Of a stretch of DNA of 64,000 nucleotides, positions 25,201-33,193 are shown piece by piece. Origin of the DNA: Flavipsychrobacter sp. (GTDB lineage: Bacteria > Bacteroidota > Bacteroidia > Chitinophagales > Chitinophagaceae); contig JAJNBJ010000002.1 of assembly GCA_021155965.1 (NCBI GenBank), positions 1 to 64,000 of the forward strand, given 5' to 3'. How positions within the stretch are numbered: position 1 is the stretch's first letter; every line of letters begins with the position of its first letter. The notes under the pieces were generated by a model. The model did no database searches. It was not told the origin of the DNA and worked only from the letters and a program-made list of their open reading frames with translations. The translations under genes were made by a program, and so were the position numbers.

Positions 25201-26133
25201 GGCGAGGTAAAACGGTTTCATAAAGGGGCATTTTTACTGGCGGAGCAATTGGGACTAGATGTATTGCCAGTACTGATACAAGGCACAGCCTACACACTCA
25301 CCAAGGGCGATTTTCTATTGAAGAACGGAGAGATAAACATAAAATACCTGCCGCGCATAAAATCGGATGACCTATCGTGGGGTGCAGGCTACCAGGAACG
25401 TGGAAAAAGTATATCCAGGTATTTCAAACAAGAATTTGAGAAATTTAGGCTGGAAAAAGAAACTCCTAAATATTTCCGCGAGCAACTTATCTATAACTAT
25501 ATCTATAAAGGTCCTGTGCTGGAGTGGTATATGCGCGTCAAAACTATGCTCGAGAAGAACTATGAGCAGTTTCATCAATTAGTGCCTCAAAAGGGAAAAA
25601 TATTAGACCTCGGTTGTGGTTATGGTTTCCTGCCGTATATGCTGCATTTCCTGGCAAAAGATAGGATAATAACCGGGGTAGATTATGATGAAGAAAAAAT
25701 AGATACAGCCAGTCATAATTACATGAAAAACGACAACGTAAATTTTGTTTATGCCAATGTAGTGGAGTATTCTTTTGATCAGCAGGATGCTATAATCATC
25801 AACGACGTATTACACTATTTGCAGCCTGATGAACAAGAGATAGTAATCCAGCGTTGTATCAATAATATAGCAGACAATGGAATAATCATTCTACGGGATG
25901 GCGACGCTGATAAAGCCGAGCGACATAAAGGCACAGAGCTGACTGAGTTCTTCTCTATTAAAGCTTTTGGGTTTAATAAATCATCCGGTAAACCACTATC
26001 GTTCATGTCGGGTACAAGAATACGGGAAATAGCAAGTAAATATGGTGCTACAGTTGAGCAAATAGACAATACCCGCTATACTTCGAACATCATATTTGTG
26101 TTAAGAAAAAAGCCTATTACTGCTTATGCATAA
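22267..26133 (+). CDS. MMPL/RND exporter fused to PlsC-type acyltransferase and methyltransferase
   Basis: A 1288-residue multi-domain protein. Residues ~1-830 form an MMPL/RND-type exporter (first membrane helix at ~15-35, two large extracytoplasmic loops, two clusters of membrane helices). A PlsC acyltransferase follows, with NHQSTLD (~902-908, HX4D) and PEGTR (~970). A SAM-dependent methyltransferase ends the protein, with ILDLGCGYGF near 1113. MMPL proteins export lipids and polyenes; a PlsC domain acylates glycerol-type acceptors; the methyltransferase could methylate the aromatic head of an aryl-polyene. The frame begins further upstream at 22132, but that part lies in the GT2 gene; MAGIFLAIYNYF at 22267 is the real start. 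Overlaps the next gene by 8 nt. Confidence 0.9.
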   Translation: MAGIFLAIYNYFDKHKAILWLTAIASFLAVGFFASQIKIEEDITRILPHEQKLDKLQQVFQDSRFSDMLTVTFSQKDSTKEANPDSLGAFAEAFSEIANGKLASHIKQIKGKADDSTATNLVEGVQMSLPIFLSKKDYDTIDSLISPARIRSTLEYDYNTLISPSGFVLKKIIQADPVGITWIGIKKLRNIDDQYDQYDGYIMTRDHRNLQIFITPANPANATAKNTKFFEELDATLDSLQKAFPGVEASYFGAAAVSAGNAAQIRADTYLTQGITVTLLIIFIGLYFRKKRAPILIMLPVIFGALFSLAMVYLIDGHISVVALGAGSIVLGIAVNSSLHIFNHHKHLADMRKVIADVASPMTIGSFTTIGGFLCLLFVPSPLLNDLGLFAAFSLVGATLCSLIFLPHWITIGSNAKNVSTEHKLSWLDKLSALKPERNKYLIGSIFLLTIVFFYTAKNVGFESDMLRMNYMSPELQEAEKKLNNVNAYTAQSLYLLAEGKTLEEALETNERALPLLQQLKEQGAIKKTSGVGDLLLSQKEQQERINRWNSYWTTEKKQQLLALLKIEGAAYKFSATAFNQFEQLLNKQFTAQPAKEMGLYQSDALNNFILDKGGTVSLVTLIKVDPQQKEIVNKAFDQQPNITLLDRQYAANSLVGEINNEFNNIAWMTGLLVFFALLLSYGRIELTLITFIPMLISWVWILGIMGIFGIKFNIVNIILSTFIFGLGDDYSIFTMDGLLQQYKTGKKHITSFKTSIFLSAITTILGLGILIFAKHPSLRSIALISIIGICCVVMTSQVLIPFFFNWLITSRVKKAQPPWTLSGLFITLFAYTYFVSGSFIVAFFGLILIKLNPFNKVKGKYIYHVILSNYTWSMLHIMGNVKKRTYNPLNEQLDKPALIVSNHQSTLDILVSTALNPKVILLTNKWVWHSPVFGAVVRLADYYPVTDGADDAADRLRQKVKEGYSIMIYPEGTRSVTGEVKRFHKGAFLLAEQLGLDVLPVLIQGTAYTLTKGDFLLKNGEINIKYLPRIKSDDLSWGAGYQERGKSISRYFKQEFEKFRLEKETPKYFREQLIYNYIYKGPVLEWYMRVKTMLEKNYEQFHQLVPQKGKILDLGCGYGFLPYMLHFLAKDRIITGVDYDEEKIDTASHNYMKNDNVNFVYANVVEYSFDQQDAIIINDVLHYLQPDEQEIVIQRCINNIADNGIIILRDGDADKAERHKGTELTEFFSIKAFGFNKSSGKPLSFMSGTRIREIASKYGATVEQIDNTRYTSNIIFVLRKKPITAYA

Positions 26134-27634
26134 CTATGATGTAGTGATAATAGGCAGTGGACTTGGCGGGCTTGTATGCGGAGCCATACTTGGTATGCAC
26201 GGCTACAATGTTTGCATATTTGAAAAGAACCGGCAGATAGGCGGCTGCCTGCAAACGTATTCACGAGATAAGACAATAATAGATACGGGTGTTCACTACA
26301 TAGGCGGCCTCGGAGAAGGACAAACATTGAACCAGATATTTAAGTACCTGGGAATAATGGACAAGTTGAAGCTGAAACAGCTGGACGAGGAAGGCTTTGA
26401 TCATATAATCTTCGGAGACGATAATAAGGAATATAAACTGGCACAGGGTTATGAACGTTTTATAGTACAGCTAGTTGAGCATTTCCCCGATGAGGAGCAG
26501 GCAATACGTAACTATTGTAATAAAATAAAGGAAGTATGCAGCAAATTCCCGCTGTACAATCTACGGATGGGTGATTATAAAGAAAAAGAAGATGTGCTTG
26601 GCATAGACACTGCAGGCTTTATAGCATCTGTTACAAACAATAAACGTTTACAACAAGTGCTGGCGGGGAACAGTTTATTGTATGCCGGAGTTGCAAACCA
26701 AACACCATTGTATATACATGCACTCATTATGAATAGTTTTATTGAAAGCGCATGGAAATGTATAGATGGCGGCTCGCAGATAGGTAAACAATTGAACAAA
26801 CAAATAACAAATAATGGCGGCGTGATTCGCCGGAACACAAAAGTTGCTGAGATCGTAGCTGAGGACGAACAAGCTACACATATAGTACTGGAAAGTGGTG
26901 AAAAAGTAACTGCAAAATATTTTATCTCTAACCTGCACCCAGTGCAAACCGTAGCGATGACAAAAAGTAAGCTATTTCGTGGCGCATACCGCAGCAGGAT
27001 GAAAACTATAGAAAACACTGCAGGAATGTTCTTGCTGAATATTGTCCTGAAAGAAAATACTTTCCCTTACCTGAACCACAATTACTATTACCATGACAAG
27101 AATGACGCCTGGGAGGGCATAAATTACCCTAAAGATAAATGGCCGCTCACTTATGCCCTTTTTGCAGGCGCATCGTCAAAACATAGTCAATACACTGACA
27201 GCCTTACCATAATGACGTATATGCGTTATGAAGACGTGAAGAAATGGAGTGATACTTTTCATACGGATACCATCGGCACCCTAAGGTGTAATGATTATGA
27301 GGCTTTCAAAAAAGAAAAAGCAGAAAAACTGATCGACCTCGTTTCAAAAAAGTTCCCGGCCCTGCGGAATGCGATAAAGTCATACTATGTTGCCACCCCC
27401 CTCACCTATCGTGACTACCAGGGTACAGCGGATGGTAGTATGTATGGCATAGCAAAAGACTATAAGGATACAATGAAGACTTTTATTGCTTCCCGGACAA
27501 AAATCCCTAACCTTTTCCTAACCGGCCAAAATCTGAATTTGCATGGCATTCTTGGCGTAACTATCAGTGCTTTAATGACTTGTGGAGAAATTATAGACCT
27601 GAACGAACTGGTTAGAGAAATAAATAATGCATAG
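26126..27634 (+). CDS. Phytoene-desaturase-like NAD(P)/FAD oxidoreductase
   Basis: A 502-residue FAD-dependent oxidoreductase: the dinucleotide-binding GSGLGG (10-15) in VVIIGSGLGGLVCGA, then a conserved FEKNRQIGGCLQTY and the C-terminal GVTISALMTCGE. The overall layout matches the CrtI/CrtISO family (carotenoid desaturases and isomerases). In polyene clusters such enzymes may isomerise or desaturate the polyene chain or act on lipids. Starts 8 nt inside the preceding gene, so it is translationally coupled. Confidence 0.85.
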   Translation: MHNYDVVIIGSGLGGLVCGAILGMHGYNVCIFEKNRQIGGCLQTYSRDKTIIDTGVHYIGGLGEGQTLNQIFKYLGIMDKLKLKQLDEEGFDHIIFGDDNKEYKLAQGYERFIVQLVEHFPDEEQAIRNYCNKIKEVCSKFPLYNLRMGDYKEKEDVLGIDTAGFIASVTNNKRLQQVLAGNSLLYAGVANQTPLYIHALIMNSFIESAWKCIDGGSQIGKQLNKQITNNGGVIRRNTKVAEIVAEDEQATHIVLESGEKVTAKYFISNLHPVQTVAMTKSKLFRGAYRSRMKTIENTAGMFLLNIVLKENTFPYLNHNYYYHDKNDAWEGINYPKDKWPLTYALFAGASSKHSQYTDSLTIMTYMRYEDVKKWSDTFHTDTIGTLRCNDYEAFKKEKAEKLIDLVSKKFPALRNAIKSYYVATPLTYRDYQGTADGSMYGIAKDYKDTMKTFIASRTKIPNLFLTGQNLNLHGILGVTISALMTCGEIIDLNELVREINNA

Positions 27635-27677
27635 CATAATTTTAAAATAAAAGATAAATTTGCCCAAACAATCACAC

Positions 27678-28007
27678 ATGATGCACAAACCATTATCAAA
27701 AAGTGAGGCAAGTGAAATAGCAGAAGATTTTGAAGACCTGGTAGATACAGACTTTACTGTAAATAAGTCACTTTCATATTTTATTGATAATGTCCTTATA
27801 TCGCCATTTGACATGGAAGACAAAAAACTCTTTGTCTCCAATTTCCATTACTCAAAGGATAAAGAAGCTGCGTTAAGTTTTTACAATGGGGATCAGTTTG
27901 ATGTAATAATACTTGCCTACGACGTAGATGACGAAAGCAGCTACATCTATATAGACATCAGGACATTTGTGGAGCAGCGCGGAATAAGTTATAATTTCCC
28001 AAGTTAA
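27678..28007 (+). CDS. Small acidic hypothetical protein
   Basis: About 109 residues from the ATG at 27678 (MMHKPLSKSEASEIAEDFEDL). A TTG at 27660 would add six residues. It is acidic, with a mixed alpha/beta pattern and an acidic loop (AYDVDDESSYIYIDI). No family was recognised. It lies between the oxidoreductase and the C45 protein in the same direction with small gaps, so it likely belongs to the operon. Its role is unknown. Confidence 0.6.
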   Translation: MMHKPLSKSEASEIAEDFEDLVDTDFTVNKSLSYFIDNVLISPFDMEDKKLFVSNFHYSKDKEAALSFYNGDQFDVIILAYDVDDESSYIYIDIRTFVEQRGISYNFPS

Positions 28008-28039
28008 AATAATTTTCAAATCAATTCAGTTCGTACCTA

Positions 28040-29725
28040 TTGGAAAAGAAGAGAAGTAAGCTGGGGAGGTTTTTACGGGTACTGTTTTACTTCCTGGGAG
28101 TGATTGTATTACTGGTTACTGTCTTTATTATCTATGTAATATCGGTTTCGCATATTGACCCTCCTGAAATAACCGATACAACTCCATTACAACTGCAGCG
28201 TAAACAAATAGACAGCAACTGCTACACCATAGGCAATAACTGGTTTCGCAAAAGCAGATCGGGATTATACGAGTTGTATGTGGAAGGAGCACCTTTTGAA
28301 CGCGGTGTGATCAACGGCAAGCTGACAGCAGAACTCGTAAAGAGGCAGGAAGACAATTTTGTTGAGCAGATACGTAAAATGGTCCCTTCTGAGAATTACC
28401 TGCGTTTTCTCAAATATTTTACCGGTTTCTTCAACCGGAACCTTGCAGATCATGTAACGCCTGAATTCCAGCAGGAGATATTTGGCATCTCCCATTCCGC
28501 ATCCGATAATTATGGTTACATAGGCACTAATTACGAACGCCTGATGAACTACCATGCTGCTCATGATATTGGCCATGCCTTGCAAAGTATGGCACTGGTT
28601 GGCTGCACTTCTTTTGCCACATGGAATGGCAAGTCAGCCGACAGCAGCCTGATCCTAGGCAGAAACTTTGATTTTTATGTTGGTGACAAGTTTGCAGAAG
28701 ACAAGATAGTTGCTTTCTATCACCCGGATAAGGGTTACCGCTTTATGATGGTAACCTGGGCAGGGTTCACAGGCGTAGTATCGGGTATGAATGAACACGG
28801 GCTCACAGTCACCATTAATGCTGATAAAACCGACCCACCATTAGGCGCAGCAACTCCCGTATCATTGGTTGCAAGAGAAATATTGCAATATGCTAAAAAC
28901 ATTAATGAGGCATGGTCGATAGCGAAGAAAAGAAAAATGTTCGTGTCTGAATCGTTCCTTATTGGTTCAGCAGCCGATAATAAAGCAGTAGTCATAGAGA
29001 AAACACCAGAGCAAATGGATATATATAGCACTGGGGAGAATTATATTACGTGTGCTAACCATTTCCAGGGGCAGGAATTAAGCCAGCTCAAATCAAATAA
29101 AATACAGATACAGGAAAGCGCTTCCGATTACAGACATAAACGGTTGAATGAACTACTGCAACAGAACGGTACTAATACGGTACAGAAGACGGTAAATGTC
29201 CTCCGCGACCGCAGGGGCTTGCAGAATGCAGACATAGGCCTTGGCAATGAAAAAGCCTTAAACCAATTGATAGCACACCACTCTATCGTTTTCGAGCCCA
29301 AAAAAAGGCTAGTTTGGGTTTCCACTGCACCCTGGCAGTTAGGCCAGTATGTTGCCTATGATCTGAACAAAGTCTTCAGCATGCATGGCCTTGACAGCAA
29401 CACGGAAATTTGTGACAGCACACTAAATATAGCTGCTGACACTTTCCTTCAGACAGGTGCCTACAACAATTTTATGATCTTCCGGATGTTGAAGCAGCAG
29501 ATAATGGACGGTAAAGTAGTCGACGTTGATCAGCTAATTGCGGCCAATCCTAACTTCTACAATACCTATGTACTGGCCGGAGATTATGAATTCAAAAGAA
29601 AAAATTACCTGGCAGCTAAACGTTATTATGAAACAGCCCTAAAAAAAGTGATCGCAACAAAACAGGAAGAAGATAAAATACACAAACAAATAGAGAATTG
29701 CGAAAAAGAGATCACCAAAGCATAA
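28040..29725 (+). CDS. C45-family (IAT-like) acyltransferase/peptidase, membrane-anchored
   Basis: A 561-residue protein with one N-terminal transmembrane helix (FLRVLFYFLGVIVLLVTVFIIYVI, ~11-34), then a domain matching the acyl-CoA:6-aminopenicillanate acyltransferase family (C45). The nucleophile is Cys189 in ALVGCTSFATWN, where the family cuts itself between Gly and Cys to expose an N-terminal Cys; the sequence NFDFY with a VGDKF strand follows, as usual. A TPR-like tail (~510-555) ends it. The start is TTG (28040). The family transfers or hydrolyses acyl-amide bonds; in this operon it likely acylates or deacylates the product outside the inner membrane. Its stop is directly followed by the stop of the opposite gene. 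Confidence 0.85.
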   Translation: MEKKRSKLGRFLRVLFYFLGVIVLLVTVFIIYVISVSHIDPPEITDTTPLQLQRKQIDSNCYTIGNNWFRKSRSGLYELYVEGAPFERGVINGKLTAELVKRQEDNFVEQIRKMVPSENYLRFLKYFTGFFNRNLADHVTPEFQQEIFGISHSASDNYGYIGTNYERLMNYHAAHDIGHALQSMALVGCTSFATWNGKSADSSLILGRNFDFYVGDKFAEDKIVAFYHPDKGYRFMMVTWAGFTGVVSGMNEHGLTVTINADKTDPPLGAATPVSLVAREILQYAKNINEAWSIAKKRKMFVSESFLIGSAADNKAVVIEKTPEQMDIYSTGENYITCANHFQGQELSQLKSNKIQIQESASDYRHKRLNELLQQNGTNTVQKTVNVLRDRRGLQNADIGLGNEKALNQLIAHHSIVFEPKKRLVWVSTAPWQLGQYVAYDLNKVFSMHGLDSNTEICDSTLNIAADTFLQTGAYNNFMIFRMLKQQIMDGKVVDVDQLIAANPNFYNTYVLAGDYEFKRKNYLAAKRYYETALKKVIATKQEEDKIHKQIENCEKEITKA

Positions 29726-31582
29726 TTATCTGAACAGGTCTGAATTCCTGGTTTTAATAGCCCCGCCAATATCTTTATAAATACAAAGGTCTATATAAAA
29801 ATTGTTCAGCTTTCTTTTACAATAATCGTCTATCCTGTCAAGAATTATTGCCCCGGTAAAAGCATTTATCTTGAACCTCCACAACCTAAGCACAGCCTTA
29901 AAATACCGGCTGCCGGTAATTCGCTCCATTTTCTTTACTACTGGCGCTAATATTTTTGCATTGGAATAATATATCTCCGTAGCAATTTTTTGGTAATCTT
30001 TTTCTGAGATCAATGGGAACACCTCTTTCATAAACATTTGCATATTAGAGGAGTAATTCTTCGTAATGACCGGAGAAAGCCCATTTTTTATAGCAGCCCG
30101 TACTTTTTCCAATAGTTCCTTCTTGATGGCAGAAGGTAAATTCATCTCCCACAATAGTCCGGATGTCTGCAACATCCTGTCGTTGTTCTTTTTGACAATA
30201 TTTCTTGCAAGGCCTATGGCTTTTTTATTGTCATTAGCATAGGCATTGTATGCAAAACTTAGTAGTAATTCATCGTTAAGGTACGGCATGATCTCATCAA
30301 TGAACAGATCTGATCCAAGTTCAAACCTGTTGCCAATTGTTGTATATGAATGCCCAGTTTCAACTTTACGTATACTACTGTTTATTTTTTCGCCTATTTT
30401 TTCACTCAGCACTTTCAGCAATGGCTCGCCAAAGGTATATGGTATGCCCATCTTCCACAACATAGAAGCAGTAATAAAGTAGGGTGATTCCGTTTTTATT
30501 GCAAGTTCATCCAGCAGCAACTTTACGTTCTCGTTATCGGCAAGGTAACCATCGCAAATAATTTTTTGCTGCAATTCATATGATATTGAGTGTATTATCT
30601 CATTAAGAAAAACATTTACATCTGAATCATCTCCATTCACTATCAACGGAGATAGTCCATTCGCAATATATTTATGAATACGGGTAATTATAAGCTCTCC
30701 GTTATCCCGGGATATATCAAATTTTCCGAGCAGGTAATTTGCCATCAATATCCTGTCATTGATCCTGGCAGCGATCTCACGAATAACAGATAGTGTCTTC
30801 AGGTCTTTATTCAGGTAGGCTTTCCAGGCAATATCATATAGCCACCTTATGGGTAAGGGTGCGTCAATATGTTTTGAGAATATCCTGGCATTAGAATATT
30901 CCCAATTTTTGATGGTATTTGTCAGGCTGCCCGGCCTTATGCGATATTTTCCCGACACATAATCTGAGAACAGTATTTTGTACTTCGCAGCAATACGTAA
31001 CCACATATCATAATCACCATATACAAGGTCTCCATCATATCCTCCTAACTCATCAAAAACTTTTCGTTTGATGAGCAGAGATAATACCGGGATATAATTA
31101 CCCTTCAGCAATTCATGATAAATATCGCCTGATGGTGGCTTCGTAAACTTCCTGTGCCGTTGAATAAATTGCCCCTTTACATTTAATCCTTTCACATCTA
31201 TCAGGTAGGCGTCTGAATATACAGCCGCAACATCGTCGTCTGACTCCTCCAATATCTTCACTTGGATCGCGATTTTTTCTGGAAGGATGACATCGTCGGT
31301 ATCTACAGCTGTGTAATATTTTCCGGTTGCATTCTGTAGCCCGATATTATAGGATACACCGCCGGCCATATTTTTTTTCAGCTGGATAAATTTATATATA
31401 CCTGTATAGGATTTAAGCCATTTTTTGATGATCGTTACGCTATTATCTGTGGAACAATCATCCACGATCACAAGTTCAATATTAGGATAGGTCTGCGCCT
31501 TGATACTGTTCAAAGTATCAAGAATATATTTTGAATTATTGTAGCTGCAGGAAACAACAGAAACTAATGGCAAGTCAGGCAT
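29726..31582 (-). CDS. Family 2 glycosyltransferase with long helical C-terminus
   Basis: A 618-residue protein. The N-terminal ~260 residues are a GT-A family 2 domain (VVSCSYNNSKYI, VVDDCSTDNSV, metal-binding TAVDTDDV, and GDYDMWLRIAAKYK). The remaining half is helical and unusual, with several repeats of 'LLWKMxxPxxxxEPLLKVLxEKIxxxIxxxxSP'-type text, possibly a repeat-forming solenoid. It transfers a sugar to an unknown acceptor. It faces the C45 gene stop-to-stop, so it is not part of that operon. Confidence 0.8.
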   Translation of the reverse strand: MPDLPLVSVVSCSYNNSKYILDTLNSIKAQTYPNIELVIVDDCSTDNSVTIIKKWLKSYTGIYKFIQLKKNMAGGVSYNIGLQNATGKYYTAVDTDDVILPEKIAIQVKILEESDDDVAAVYSDAYLIDVKGLNVKGQFIQRHRKFTKPPSGDIYHELLKGNYIPVLSLLIKRKVFDELGGYDGDLVYGDYDMWLRIAAKYKILFSDYVSGKYRIRPGSLTNTIKNWEYSNARIFSKHIDAPLPIRWLYDIAWKAYLNKDLKTLSVIREIAARINDRILMANYLLGKFDISRDNGELIITRIHKYIANGLSPLIVNGDDSDVNVFLNEIIHSISYELQQKIICDGYLADNENVKLLLDELAIKTESPYFITASMLWKMGIPYTFGEPLLKVLSEKIGEKINSSIRKVETGHSYTTIGNRFELGSDLFIDEIMPYLNDELLLSFAYNAYANDNKKAIGLARNIVKKNNDRMLQTSGLLWEMNLPSAIKKELLEKVRAAIKNGLSPVITKNYSSNMQMFMKEVFPLISEKDYQKIATEIYYSNAKILAPVVKKMERITGSRYFKAVLRLWRFKINAFTGAIILDRIDDYCKRKLNNFYIDLCIYKDIGGAIKTRNSDLFR

Positions 31583-31704
31583 AAATCAGAAACCTCATGC
31601 TTTAAAAACATTTACTGCTTATGAAAACAGGGATATTATTGCTAAGGTAATAACAGGTGTATAAATTTCCAAAATGGAAACCTAACTACACTCGTGGAAA
31701 ATAG

Positions 31705-33141
31705 TTAGTTCATAATCATCACACGCTTATAGATGGTATTACCGTTGTACATTATCTCGGCAAAATAATTGCCGACATACACATTTTGCAGCCGCACCTC
31801 AACATCAGTATTGTTGCCAAAAGTATGGTCGAATAGCTTTACACCAACAATATCATATATCCGCACAGATACTTCCACACTCGCAGGAGGTAAATGAACA
31901 CTGAATGAACCTCGTGACGGATTAGGAAATATATCTGGTTTTGCTTCATCGGCTACCTCATGCATACCCGCCGCAGCACAATTATTCCATGTAAAAGCTT
32001 TTACACCGCTCCAGTTACTGAAAAATGGTATGCCAAGTGGCACATATACATAACATGCATATAGCTGATCTTCGTACAATGCCAGGCCCCATACCCCGAC
32101 ATTTCCTCCCGGTGTAGTATATTTTGTACAGGAGTCCGGGCTTGCTGGATTCGCCACATTAACCACGTTTATTTCGCTCTTGCCTGATGACATGAAAACA
32201 GTTTTGCATGCAGCTGAATATTGTATCTCATTTGTATGGCCCAAGCTATTAAACCAGGTATTGGAAAAAGACTCGCAATGCCATGGGTTCCACCATCCCA
32301 CCAGCTTAATATTATTCACATTTGCTACACTCAATGCCTCCATGCCACAGTAATCTACCGCCACATATAGTAAAGTATCATCAAGCACAACATTGTTATA
32401 GGCCCTTGGCCTGTTGTAAACCGCAGGGTTTGAATACTGCCCCGTTTCTGTAGGGGTCAGTTTATTTGTTGCGTTGATAACACGTACCCCTCCGGCATCA
32501 TCACATAAGTACACAATGCTGTTGCGTACTGCCATACCTCGGGCATTGTATTTTAAGCTATCGGGGTTAGTAGGGTTTGGGTATGAATTGGATGGCTTAA
32601 AAACAGATACTAATATCGGATTAGTTTTATCGGTTATATCCAATATCATAAGCCCCCGGCGCATTGCCCCTAAATATGCATAATTTCCTTCAGCCTTCAC
32701 TATACCCGCACCGCCACTCTGTGCATGATATTTCCATACACTTTTCAAAACAGGTGACCTCGGATCATTAACATCTATTATCGCCATACCGGGCACTGCG
32801 GAATTGGAAAAAACGCTTCCCAACGCTATGTAAACATATGTCCCGCTTTGGGATGCACTCATCACTTCAAGGCCATACAAATCGGCTACTTTTATCGAAT
32901 CTATTAATGCAGGAGATGCTATATTGCTAACGTCATATATCAACAGCCCTCTTTCTTTACCAGCAACATATAAGTATGGCTTACCTAACTCATCATGAAT
33001 TGCACTCATGCATTCTTTGGGTAATGGAAATGCAGCGCTACTCTTATAGGTAAGTGTCACCGGACTGGCACTACATTGCGCAAACACCCCAGAGCATATT
33101 AACATTGAAGCCGCCACCAAATAAAGTAACTTCATAGGCAT
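31705..33141 (-). CDS. LVIVD-repeat T9SS secreted protein
   Basis: A 478-residue exported protein: signal peptide (LLYLVAASMLICSGVFAQ), several LVIVD-type beta-propeller-like repeats ('LLIYDVSNIASPALIDSIKV', 'MAIIDVNDPRSPVLKSVW', 'LMILDITDKTNPILVSVF', 'INVVNVANPASPDSCT') and a C-terminal T9SS sorting domain (PDIFPNPSRGSFSVHLPP to the end). LVIVD propellers are surface proteins of unknown ligand. It lies just upstream of the adhesin gene in the same direction, 53 nt away. Confidence 0.88.
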   Translation of the reverse strand: MPMKLLYLVAASMLICSGVFAQCSASPVTLTYKSSAAFPLPKECMSAIHDELGKPYLYVAGKERGLLIYDVSNIASPALIDSIKVADLYGLEVMSASQSGTYVYIALGSVFSNSAVPGMAIIDVNDPRSPVLKSVWKYHAQSGGAGIVKAEGNYAYLGAMRRGLMILDITDKTNPILVSVFKPSNSYPNPTNPDSLKYNARGMAVRNSIVYLCDDAGGVRVINATNKLTPTETGQYSNPAVYNRPRAYNNVVLDDTLLYVAVDYCGMEALSVANVNNIKLVGWWNPWHCESFSNTWFNSLGHTNEIQYSAACKTVFMSSGKSEINVVNVANPASPDSCTKYTTPGGNVGVWGLALYEDQLYACYVYVPLGIPFFSNWSGVKAFTWNNCAAAGMHEVADEAKPDIFPNPSRGSFSVHLPPASVEVSVRIYDIVGVKLFDHTFGNNTDVEVRLQNVYVGNYFAEIMYNGNTIYKRVMIMN

Positions 33142-33193
33142 CTTTTATATTCCAAAAATAGGAATACTTGGTGAATAAGAAAAAACTTTATTG

